A stretch of DNA of 64,000 nt from Oceanivirga miroungae. GTDB lineage: Bacteria > Fusobacteriota > Fusobacteriia > Fusobacteriales > Leptotrichiaceae. Position 1 is the stretch's first letter, and every line of letters starts with the position of its first letter. The position numbers were made by a program, and so were the translations under genes. Below, piece by piece: positions 51,639-58,821 of the stretch. Where the stretch lies: positions 758,688 through 822,687 of the forward strand of contig NZ_CABWIB010000001.1 in assembly GCF_902505095.1 (NCBI RefSeq), in the 5' to 3' direction. A model generated the notes under the pieces. It had not been told where the DNA came from, did not search any database, and was given only the letters and a program-made list of their open reading frames with translations.

Positions 51639-52112
51639 CTATAACTCTACGTTAATATTTTTTTTGAAATTTTCTTTCATATCAATTCTAAATTTTGATA
51701 ACTTTTCTTTTAAATCTTTATTACTAATAGCTAAAATTTGTACTGCTAAAAGCCCTGCATTATATGAATTATTTATACCAACTGTTGCAACAGGTATGCT
51801 TTTTGGCATTTGAACAATTGCTAAAAGTGCATCCATTCCCTGTAAACTTGCATTTATTGGAACTCCTATAACCGGAATTGTAGTAAGACTAGCTATAACT
51901 CCTGGCAAGTGTGCTGCCATTCCAGCTCCTGCTATAATTATACTAAAATCCTCTTTTTCTAAATTTTCTATTGTCTCTTTTAATAATTCTGGTACTCTAT
52001 GTGCTGATAATACAAATGCTTTATACTCTATATTAAATTCTTTTAAGCATTTTGCTGCATTAGACATAATTTCTTTATCTGACAAACTACCAAATATGAT
52101 TGCTACTTTCAT
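51639..52112 (-). CDS. purE: N5-carboxyaminoimidazole ribonucleotide mutase (class I PurE)
   Basis: A 157-residue PurE with GSLSDKEIM at the N-terminus, the SAHRVPE loop and GAGMAAHLPGVIASLTTIPVIGVP. The sequence is of class I type. No purK (which makes its N5-CAIR substrate) is in the operon, so purK lies elsewhere or the enzyme works without it, as proposed for some anaerobes. Confidence 0.93.
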   Translation of the reverse strand: MKVAIIFGSLSDKEIMSNAAKCLKEFNIEYKAFVLSAHRVPELLKETIENLEKEDFSIIIAGAGMAAHLPGVIASLTTIPVIGVPINASLQGMDALLAIVQMPKSIPVATVGINNSYNAGLLAVQILAISNKDLKEKLSKFRIDMKENFKKNINVEL

Positions 52113-52120
52113 TTAACCTC

Positions 52121-55100
52121 CTATTTGAAATACTCAACTCCATTTTTAAATATGTTTTGATCCTTATCTTCTAATATATTTTTATAAATATTTTTACTAT
52201 ATCTTTCACTATGTCCCATTTTACCTAAAATATGTCCATCTTCTGATATTATTCCTTCTATCGCTAGACTACTTCCGTTTGGATTAAATGGTGATTCATT
52301 TGTTGCATTTTTATCTAAATCTACATACTGAGTTGCAATTTGATTATTTTTTATTAGTTTTTCTAATACCTTCTCATTTGCATAAAATCTACCTTCTCCA
52401 TGTGATACTGCTATATTATGTACATCTCCTATATTATATGAACTAAGCCAAGGACTGTTATTTGTAACTATTCTAGTATTTACCATTTGAGAAATATGTC
52501 TTGATATTTTATTAAAACTTAAAGTAGGACTATCTCTATCTAATTTTCTAACTTCTCCGTAAGGTAATAAGCCTGATTTTACTAAAGCTTGGAATCCATT
52601 ACAAATCCCTAGTATAAGGCCATCACGAGCAATGAATCTATTAATTGCATCTTTAATTTTAGCGTTATTTAAAATTGTTGCTATAAATTTACCACTTCCA
52701 TCTGGCTCATCAGCTAGGCTAAATCCTCCAGGTAAAACAAATATTTCTGCATTTTCTAACTCTTTTACTATTTTATCTATTGAATCTTCTATGTATGTTC
52801 TATCTAAGTTTCTGAATAATAGAATCTTAGATTTTGCTCCATTTTTATTAAATGCATTATACATATCATATTCTGAATTTGTTCCAGGAAATGCTAGTAT
52901 TAAGACTCTTGGATTTACTAGATTTAATTTTGAATGCATATCAATTTCTTTTTCTTTACCTACTAAATTTTCATAGATTACTTTTTTATCCTCATACTTA
53001 TACTCAAATACTTTTGAAAATTTATTTAACCAATGATTTAAAACATCTTCTAAGTCTATATTATAGTTATTTATATTAGCTACAAACTTATCAGTAGTTT
53101 TACCTAATAAAACTAGCTTAGAATTATCTAATTTAACACTTGATTCTATTACTAGACTAGATGGTCTAAGGTTGAAAATGTTAATATTTTCATTAGTTAT
53201 ATTAAATCCTATCTTATTTCCAAAACTCATTTTAAGTATAGCTTCTATTATACCTCCAGATGTTACTACATAAGCTGATAAAATATTTTTATTTTTTATA
53301 TTTTCTAATACATAGTCAAAATTTTTCGTTATAGCATCTTTATCATATAAATTATTTTTACTTATATTATTATCAACTAAATATATATATGAATTAGATT
53401 TTTTAAACTCAGGACTTATTATATTTTCTATATTATCACTAGCTACAGCAAATGATATTAAAGTACTTGGTACTTCTAAATCATTAAAAGTCCCTGACAT
53501 ACTATCTTTACCACCAATAGCAGCTGTATTAAAGTCTAATTGAGCTCTCATACTTCCAAGTAGTGATATAAAGGGTTTTGACCATTTTACAGGGTCATTA
53601 GCAAGTTTTGGGAAGTATTCCTGGAATGATAATCTAGCCTTTTTATAATCCACACCACTTGCTACTAATTTAGCTAATGATTCTATTACTGAATATATAG
53701 CTCCATAATATTCTGAATATTCAAATAAGCTTGGGTTAAAACCATATGTAATAGCACTTACTGTATTTGTATCTTTATCTAGCATAGGTATTTTTGATAT
53801 AGAAGTTTGTATCGGTGTTAATTGATATTTACCACCATAAGGCATAAGTACAGTAGATGCTCCTACTGTTGAGTCAAACATTTCAGCTAATCCTTTTTGA
53901 CTTGCTGTATTTAATTTTGTCATATTATTTATTATTTTTTCTTTTAAACTACTTCCTTCTACCTTATTTTCAAATGGATCATATTCTTTTTTATCTTGTA
54001 TTTGTACATTCGTTTTTTGTGTAATTCCATTAGTATTTAAAAAGCTTCTATCTATATTTACAATTTCTGTTCCTTTCCAACTTAGTACTAGTCTATTATC
54101 ATCTCTTACACTTCCTACTACTGTTGCTAATAGATTTTCTTCTTTTGCAAGTTCTAAGAATTTTTCTGTATTTTCTTTTGTAATTACTACAGCCATTCTT
54201 TCTTGAGATTCAGATATAGCAAGCTCAGTTCCGTTTAAGCCATCGTATTTAGTAGGTACTAGATCAAGATTTACATATATAGAATCAGCCAGTTCTCCAA
54301 TAGCTACACAAACTCCTCCAGCTCCAAAGTCATTACATTTTTTTATAAGCTTTGTTGCATTTTCATTTCTAAATAATCTTTGTAATTTTCTTTCTTCAGG
54401 TGCATTTCCTTTTTGAACTTCAGCACCTGATAATTCTAGAGAATCATTATTATGCTCTTTAGATGATCCAGTAGCTCCTCCTATTCCATCACGACCTGTT
54501 TTACCACCTAATAAGATGATGTTATCACCAGCTATTGGTTCTTGTCTTATTACGTTTTCTAGTTTAGCAGCAGCTACTACTGCCCCTACTTCCATTCTTT
54601 TTGCCCTATATCCTTCATGATAAATCTCATTTACTAAACTTGTCGCAATTCCTATTTGATTACCATAAGATGAATAACCTTTAGCAGCTCCTTTTGAGAT
54701 TTTTCTTTGACTTAATTTTGATTTTAATGTATCTTCTATCTTTTCTAGTGGGTTAGCTGCCCCACTTACTCTTATTGCTTGATATACATAAGCTCTACCT
54801 GATAGAGGATCTCTTATAGCTCCACCTAAACAAGTTGATGCTCCTCCATATGGTTCAATTTCTGTTGGGTGATTATGGGTTTCATTTTTAAACATTAGTA
54901 GGTATTTTTCTATTGCCTTATTCCCCTTATTATCAATGGTATCTACATCAATATATATAGAACAAGCATTATTTTCACTACTTACTTCTAAATCATCTAA
55001 TTTACCAGTTTTTCTTAAGTATTTAGCAATAATTGTTGCCATATCCATTAAACAAATATTCTTATTTTTTGAAATATCATTTTTTAGTAAGATATATTTT

Positions 55101-55855
55101 TCAAATTCTTTATTTAACATTTCTCCATATTCACTATCTGGAAATGTTATCTTTTCTATTTTAGTTTCAAAAGTAGTGTGTCTACAGTGATCTGACCAAT
55201 ATGTATCAAATACTCTTATTTCTGTTTCTGTTGGATTTCTTTTTTCTTTTATAAAATAGTCTCTTATATATCTTAAATCCAAATTAGACATAGATAAACT
55301 TAAGTCATTTCTCATCTTATCAATTTCTAAATCACTTAGAGTAATAAAGTTATCAAATGTATCAACTTTGCTATTGAATACAACTTCATTTAACTTTAAA
55401 ACACTTAAATCTTTTTGCCTAGCCTCTATTTTATTTATATAGTTAGACTTTATTTTTTCAAGATCAGCATAACTTATATCTCCATATAGCATAATAAGGT
55501 GTGCTGATTTTACATTAAAGTTTTTATTTGTATCAATTAATATATTAATACATTCTATAGTAGAGTTTGCTCTCATATCAAATTGACCATCTAGATATTC
55601 AACTGCAAAATAGTTTTTTGTATCCATTTCTATATTTTCATATATATCATCTGTTGTAATTTCAGATAATATACTGTATTTAATAGCTTCTAAATCTTCT
55701 TTATTTACTTCTAAATTAAATATATCATATATATTTAGTAATCTTACATTTTCTAATTTTTTTATACCCAGTTCTAACTTAAATTCCTCTAATAGTTTTT
55801 TTGCCTCTAAATTAAAACCTTCTTTTTTTTCTACAAAAAACCTTAAATTTGACAT
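52121..55855 (-). CDS. purL: Phosphoribosylformylglycinamidine synthase, single-chain
   Basis: A 1244-residue fused FGAM synthase. An N-terminal PurS-like part (1-~170) is followed by the linker with ETEIRVFDTYWSDHCRHTTF, two PurM-like ATPase halves (GGASTCLGGAIRDPLSGRAYV and GGKDSMSGTF) and a C-terminal glutaminase with the nucleophile Cys in LILGICNGFQALV. First gene of the pur operon, after a riboswitch leader. GGAGG precedes the ATG at 55855. Confidence 0.96.
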   Translation of the reverse strand: MSNLRFFVEKKEGFNLEAKKLLEEFKLELGIKKLENVRLLNIYDIFNLEVNKEDLEAIKYSILSEITTDDIYENIEMDTKNYFAVEYLDGQFDMRANSTIECINILIDTNKNFNVKSAHLIMLYGDISYADLEKIKSNYINKIEARQKDLSVLKLNEVVFNSKVDTFDNFITLSDLEIDKMRNDLSLSMSNLDLRYIRDYFIKEKRNPTETEIRVFDTYWSDHCRHTTFETKIEKITFPDSEYGEMLNKEFEKYILLKNDISKNKNICLMDMATIIAKYLRKTGKLDDLEVSSENNACSIYIDVDTIDNKGNKAIEKYLLMFKNETHNHPTEIEPYGGASTCLGGAIRDPLSGRAYVYQAIRVSGAANPLEKIEDTLKSKLSQRKISKGAAKGYSSYGNQIGIATSLVNEIYHEGYRAKRMEVGAVVAAAKLENVIRQEPIAGDNIILLGGKTGRDGIGGATGSSKEHNNDSLELSGAEVQKGNAPEERKLQRLFRNENATKLIKKCNDFGAGGVCVAIGELADSIYVNLDLVPTKYDGLNGTELAISESQERMAVVITKENTEKFLELAKEENLLATVVGSVRDDNRLVLSWKGTEIVNIDRSFLNTNGITQKTNVQIQDKKEYDPFENKVEGSSLKEKIINNMTKLNTASQKGLAEMFDSTVGASTVLMPYGGKYQLTPIQTSISKIPMLDKDTNTVSAITYGFNPSLFEYSEYYGAIYSVIESLAKLVASGVDYKKARLSFQEYFPKLANDPVKWSKPFISLLGSMRAQLDFNTAAIGGKDSMSGTFNDLEVPSTLISFAVASDNIENIISPEFKKSNSYIYLVDNNISKNNLYDKDAITKNFDYVLENIKNKNILSAYVVTSGGIIEAILKMSFGNKIGFNITNENINIFNLRPSSLVIESSVKLDNSKLVLLGKTTDKFVANINNYNIDLEDVLNHWLNKFSKVFEYKYEDKKVIYENLVGKEKEIDMHSKLNLVNPRVLILAFPGTNSEYDMYNAFNKNGAKSKILLFRNLDRTYIEDSIDKIVKELENAEIFVLPGGFSLADEPDGSGKFIATILNNAKIKDAINRFIARDGLILGICNGFQALVKSGLLPYGEVRKLDRDSPTLSFNKISRHISQMVNTRIVTNNSPWLSSYNIGDVHNIAVSHGEGRFYANEKVLEKLIKNNQIATQYVDLDKNATNESPFNPNGSSLAIEGIISEDGHILGKMGHSERYSKNIYKNILEDKDQNIFKNGVEYFK

Positions 55856-55876
55856 CTTACCTCCAAAAATTTTAAT

Positions 55877-55903
55877 AAAAAAAGTCTAAGTAAAACTTAG
55901 ACT
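55877..55903 (-). terminator. Attenuator terminator in the purL leader
   Basis: - strand stem AGTCTAAG (55903-55896), loop TTTTA, CTTAGACT (55890-55883), then a T run to 55877. It lies between the purine aptamer and purL, so it is the likely off-switch. The stop codon of the small leader ORF lies in its 5' arm. Confidence 0.85.
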
Positions 55904-55977
55904 AAAATAGTAGACGCACCTACTCCATAATTTTTATTCTTTATATTTTCAAATTTATTTAATAATAAAAATAGCAT
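55897..55977 (-). CDS. Predicted 26-residue leader peptide in the purL riboswitch leader
   Basis: GGAGG (55986-55982), four bases, then ATG at 55977 opens 26 codons ending TAA at 55899-55897. The peptide begins MLFLLLNKF and ends NYGVGASTILV, with a basic middle. The ribosome site directly abuts the 3' strand of aptamer P1, and the stop lies within the terminator's 5' arm. A ribosome terminating there would cover the arm. Its composition does not suggest a run of regulatory codons. I do not recognise the peptide; coding is inferred from position, ribosome site and geometry. Confidence 0.5.
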   Translation of the reverse strand: MLFLLLNKFENIKNKNYGVGASTILV

Positions 55978-55987
55978 ATTTCCTCCA

Positions 55988-56051
55988 TTCATAGTCGGTA
56001 ATTTACGGTAAACCGGTAGAAACGCTCAACCATATTATGAGCTTATACGAA
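55988..56051 (-). promoter_or_regulatory. Purine riboswitch aptamer, guanine/hypoxanthine type
   Basis: The - strand shows P1 TTCGTA/TATGAA, J1/2 TAAG-type, P2 GCTCA/TGAGC with an ATATGG loop, J2/3 GTTTCTACC, P3 CGGT/ACCG with a CCGTAAA loop, and J3/1 ACTAT. The L2-L3 GG/CC kissing bases are present. The residue equivalent to xpt position 74 is C (CGACTATG), predicting guanine/hypoxanthine rather than adenine. It starts about 5 nt after the predicted transcription start of the pur operon. Confidence 0.93.
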
Positions 56052-56062
56052 CTTATATTTCA

Positions 56063-56091
56063 ATAGTACACTATTTTATTTTTTTTGTAAA
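56063..56091 (-). promoter_or_regulatory. Promoter of the pur operon
   Basis: - strand TTTACA (56091-56086), 17-bp spacer and TACTAT (56068-56063). The -10 lies in an AATAGT-GT-ACTATT inverted repeat. The -35 lies inside the end of the upstream small ORF. Confidence 0.6.
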
Positions 56092-56213
56092 TAGGAAAGT
56101 TCAGCTAATCTGAATTTAAGATAGTCATCAAACGAAATCATTTCACAACCACAATAAGCATTTTCATTATCTTTATATTCTTTCTCTATTTGTTTTATTA
56201 ATTTTTCATCCAT
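56076..56213 (-). CDS. 45-residue small protein after gatC, unknown function
   Basis: ATG 56213 with AAGGA overlapping the gatC stop, 45 codons, TAA at 56078-56076. It is acidic/basic and helical-looking, beginning MDEKLIKQIEKEYKDNEN, with a CGC motif (AYCGCEMISFDDYLKF) and the end LAELSYLQKK. Spacing of 9 bp to gatC and a proper ribosome site favour a real gene. Its last codons contain the purL -35. I do not recognise the family. Confidence 0.6.
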   Translation of the reverse strand: MDEKLIKQIEKEYKDNENAYCGCEMISFDDYLKFRLAELSYLQKK

Positions 56214-56222
56214 AATAAATCC

Positions 56223-56504
56223 TTATACTAATTTAGGTATTATTACATAATCTTCATCATTTTCAGGAGCATTTTTTAAAAAATCTTCTTTTTTTAATGT
56301 ATTACCTTGTAAATCTTCTCTTAATATTTCATTTATTTCATTTACACTATATAAAGGTTCAACATCTGTAACATCAACTTCATTTAATATTTCAACATGC
56401 TCTAGAATGTCATTCATTGATTTTCTAATATCTTCTATATCACTATCATTAAATTCTAACTTAGATAATTTTGCTATCTTATTTACTTCTTCTTTTGTTA
56501 TCAT
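56223..56504 (-). CDS. gatC: Asp-tRNA(Asn)/Glu-tRNA(Gln) amidotransferase subunit C
   Basis: A 93-residue GatC, the belt subunit that stabilises GatA-GatB. ITKEEVNKIAKLSKLEFND at the N-terminus and VDVTDVEPLYSV-NEI-LRED are the family pattern. It lies with rluB and scpB rather than with gatAB, which are at 2623-5503 on the other strand. AGGAGG precedes the ATG. Confidence 0.92.
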   Translation of the reverse strand: MITKEEVNKIAKLSKLEFNDSDIEDIRKSMNDILEHVEILNEVDVTDVEPLYSVNEINEILREDLQGNTLKKEDFLKNAPENDEDYVIIPKLV

Positions 56505-56512
56505 ATTGCCTC

Positions 56513-57220
56513 CTATAAGCTTTTTAAATATTTAATTTCATCACTTGTTAAAGCTCTATATTTACCTACTTCTAAGCCACCTAATGTAAGATCTCCTACT
56601 TTTACTCTTTTTAAAGCTTTTACGTTATATCCTAATGTCTTTAACATTTTTCTAACTTGTCTATTTCTTCCTTCAAATATTGCTATTCTTACTTCATTTT
56701 TCTTATTTAATTTTTTTACCTTAGCTGGTGCTGTTCTATATTTTGTACCGTCTTCTTCTTTTATTACAACTCCACGAGCTAGTATTTCTATATCTTTATC
56801 CATAACTTCTCTATCCACTGTTGCAATATAGCTTTTGTATAGTTTTTTACTAGGGTGCATTATATGATTATATAGCTCTCCATCATTACTTATTATTATT
56901 AAACCTTCTGTCATATAGTCTAATCTTCCATATGTAAATAATCTTTTTCTCGATTTTATTAAAGAAACTGCTGTAACTCTGCCTAATTTATCTTCATTTG
57001 AACAAATTACTTTAGCAGGTTTATTTAATAAGTAGTATTCCAGACTTACAGCTTTTTTACTTATTTTTTCACCATCAATTCTTACTATATCATTTTCGTT
57101 TACTTCATCACCTTTTTTAGCAATTCTATTATTTATTTGTACTCTAGCTTCATCTACTAATTCATCTGCTTTTCTTCTACTACAATATCCAGCATTAGCT
57201 ATATATTTATTTATTCTCAT
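56513..57220 (-). CDS. rluB: 23S rRNA pseudouridine synthase, RsuA/RluB family
   Basis: A 235-residue enzyme: N-terminal S4 domain (RINKYIANAGYCSRRKADELV) and RsuA-type catalytic domain with the Asp in TYGRLDYMTEGLII and the FEGRNRQVRKML motif. ATG 57220 is 8 nt from AAGGA; the ATG at 57226 is only 2 nt from it. It overlaps the scpB end. RluB fits the scpB neighbourhood better than RsuA. Confidence 0.9.
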   Translation of the reverse strand: MRINKYIANAGYCSRRKADELVDEARVQINNRIAKKGDEVNENDIVRIDGEKISKKAVSLEYYLLNKPAKVICSNEDKLGRVTAVSLIKSRKRLFTYGRLDYMTEGLIIISNDGELYNHIMHPSKKLYKSYIATVDREVMDKDIEILARGVVIKEEDGTKYRTAPAKVKKLNKKNEVRIAIFEGRNRQVRKMLKTLGYNVKALKRVKVGDLTLGGLEVGKYRALTSDEIKYLKSL

Positions 57221-57752
57221 TTTCATTTCCTTCTATCTCATCTAAGGCCATAAACCATTTAGCCTTATCTAAATTCATTAACTCTTCTTTATCTTCTAGT
57301 CCAACATAAGCATAAAAGTTTTCTGTAACTTCATATAGCTTAGGATTTCCTATAGCCTTTTTTCTTTCATTTGACATTATTAATTTTTTTTCCATTAGCT
57401 GCATAACACTAGAATCTACACTAACACCTTTAATATCCTCTATTTCAGATTTAGTAATAGGTCCTTTAAAAGCAATTATTGCAAGTGTTTCCATTGCTGA
57501 CTTACTTAATTTTTTTACCCTAACTGTTGGTGAAAAAAACTTATTTATAGCTTCTCCACACAAAGGATTAGTCATAAAACTTACAAGATTGTTTTTTATT
57601 TGTAAATTTATACCAGTATCTTTCTTTTCTTCTTTAATTTCTTTTAATATATCTTTTATTTTTTCTATATCTTCATTAAAAAAATCAGCTAAGTCATCTA
57701 TTGGTACACTTTTATCACTCATAAAAATTATTGCTTCAATTTCTTTTTTCAT
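57207..57752 (-). CDS. scpB: Segregation and condensation protein B
   Basis: A 181-residue ScpB with tandem winged helices (EIEAIIFMSDKSVPIDDLADFF; AMETLAIIAFKGPITKSEIEDIKGVSVDS). It dimerises and binds ScpA and SMC. scpB-rluB order is conserved in many bacteria, but scpA is separated to the far left of this window. Confidence 0.93.
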   Translation of the reverse strand: MKKEIEAIIFMSDKSVPIDDLADFFNEDIEKIKDILKEIKEEKKDTGINLQIKNNLVSFMTNPLCGEAINKFFSPTVRVKKLSKSAMETLAIIAFKGPITKSEIEDIKGVSVDSSVMQLMEKKLIMSNERKKAIGNPKLYEVTENFYAYVGLEDKEELMNLDKAKWFMALDEIEGNENENK

Positions 57753-57753
57753 T

Positions 57754-58812
57754 CTAATACTCCGTATGATCAGATATTATTAGGTTTGTATATTTATTAA
57801 AGTCATCTAGTATTATACTAAGTCCTTTTATTACAGCGTGTCTTGGTTCTTCAACTACTGTTACATTTAAATTAAACGCTTCTTCAATTCTTTTTTTAAG
57901 TAGTTTAATTCTTGCTCCTCCACCAGATAAATATATACCAGTTTCGTAAATATCTGCTGAAATTTCTGGAGCAATTTCTTCTAATGCTTGTTTTATACTG
58001 TCAATTATTAAATTTATTTTATAGATTATTGCTTTATTTACTACATCAACTTTAATTTCAACAGATTTTGGTAGGTATGTTATTGTATCTATTCCTCTTA
58101 TTTCAAATTTTTCATCATCTGTTTCACTCAAGTTTGATTTTATTTTTAATGTTTCTGCAGTTTTTTTACCAATTATTATACCATATTCATCTTTTACATA
58201 TTCAACTATATCTTGGTCAAAGTGATCACCTGCTATTCTTATAGATTTTGAATTTGAATCACCTCCTGAAGATATGAATGATATTTCAGTAGTTCCTGCA
58301 CCTACATTTACAACTAGATGAGCTTTTGGCTCAAATATATCTATCCCACTACCTATAGCTGCTGCTATTGGTTCCTCTACTAAATTTACTTCTTTAGCCC
58401 CTGCATCTAATACTACATTAAATACTGATCTTCTTTCTACCTGTGTAACACCACTTGGAATACAAACTAATACACTATCATTTGTAATTGCATCATCTCT
58501 AATTTCTTCAAAAAAACCTTCTAACATATTTAATGTTGCTTCGTAATTAGATATTACTCCATTTTTTAGTGGTCTTATTATATCTATATATTTTGGCTCT
58601 TTACCTGCAATTTTTTTAGCTAATTCTCCAATTTTATCTACTCTTTCTGTCTTATTATTTCTTGATATATATGAAGGCTCATCTATTTTTATACCTTCTT
58701 CTTTTATATATATTATTGTATTAGCTGTTCCTAAATCAATACCTATATGTCTAACTTTTTTACCATTAAATATTGAATTTTTTATTTTTTTAAACTTACT
58801 AAATACTTTCAT
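57754..58812 (-). CDS. MreB-like protein, paralogue 2, with altered phosphate-2 motif
   Basis: A 352-residue actin-like protein with a ~22-residue basic N-terminal extension. Phosphate-1 GIDLGTANTIIY (24-35) and VEEPIAAAIGSGIDIF (about 145-160) are canonical. Phosphate-2 reads VVN169-VGAGTTEIS instead of VVDIGGGTTE, replacing the nucleotide/Mg-proximal Asp by Asn and Gly by Ala. It lies between ftsK and scpB, not with mreCD. It may be an Mbl/MreBH-like partner of the MreB at 25759 or a filament with weak hydrolysis. Confidence 0.88.
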   Translation of the reverse strand: MKVFSKFKKIKNSIFNGKKVRHIGIDLGTANTIIYIKEEGIKIDEPSYISRNNKTERVDKIGELAKKIAGKEPKYIDIIRPLKNGVISNYEATLNMLEGFFEEIRDDAITNDSVLVCIPSGVTQVERRSVFNVVLDAGAKEVNLVEEPIAAAIGSGIDIFEPKAHLVVNVGAGTTEISFISSGGDSNSKSIRIAGDHFDQDIVEYVKDEYGIIIGKKTAETLKIKSNLSETDDEKFEIRGIDTITYLPKSVEIKVDVVNKAIIYKINLIIDSIKQALEEIAPEISADIYETGIYLSGGGARIKLLKKRIEEAFNLNVTVVEEPRHAVIKGLSIILDDFNKYTNLIISDHTEY

Positions 58813-58821
58813 CTTCTCTCC

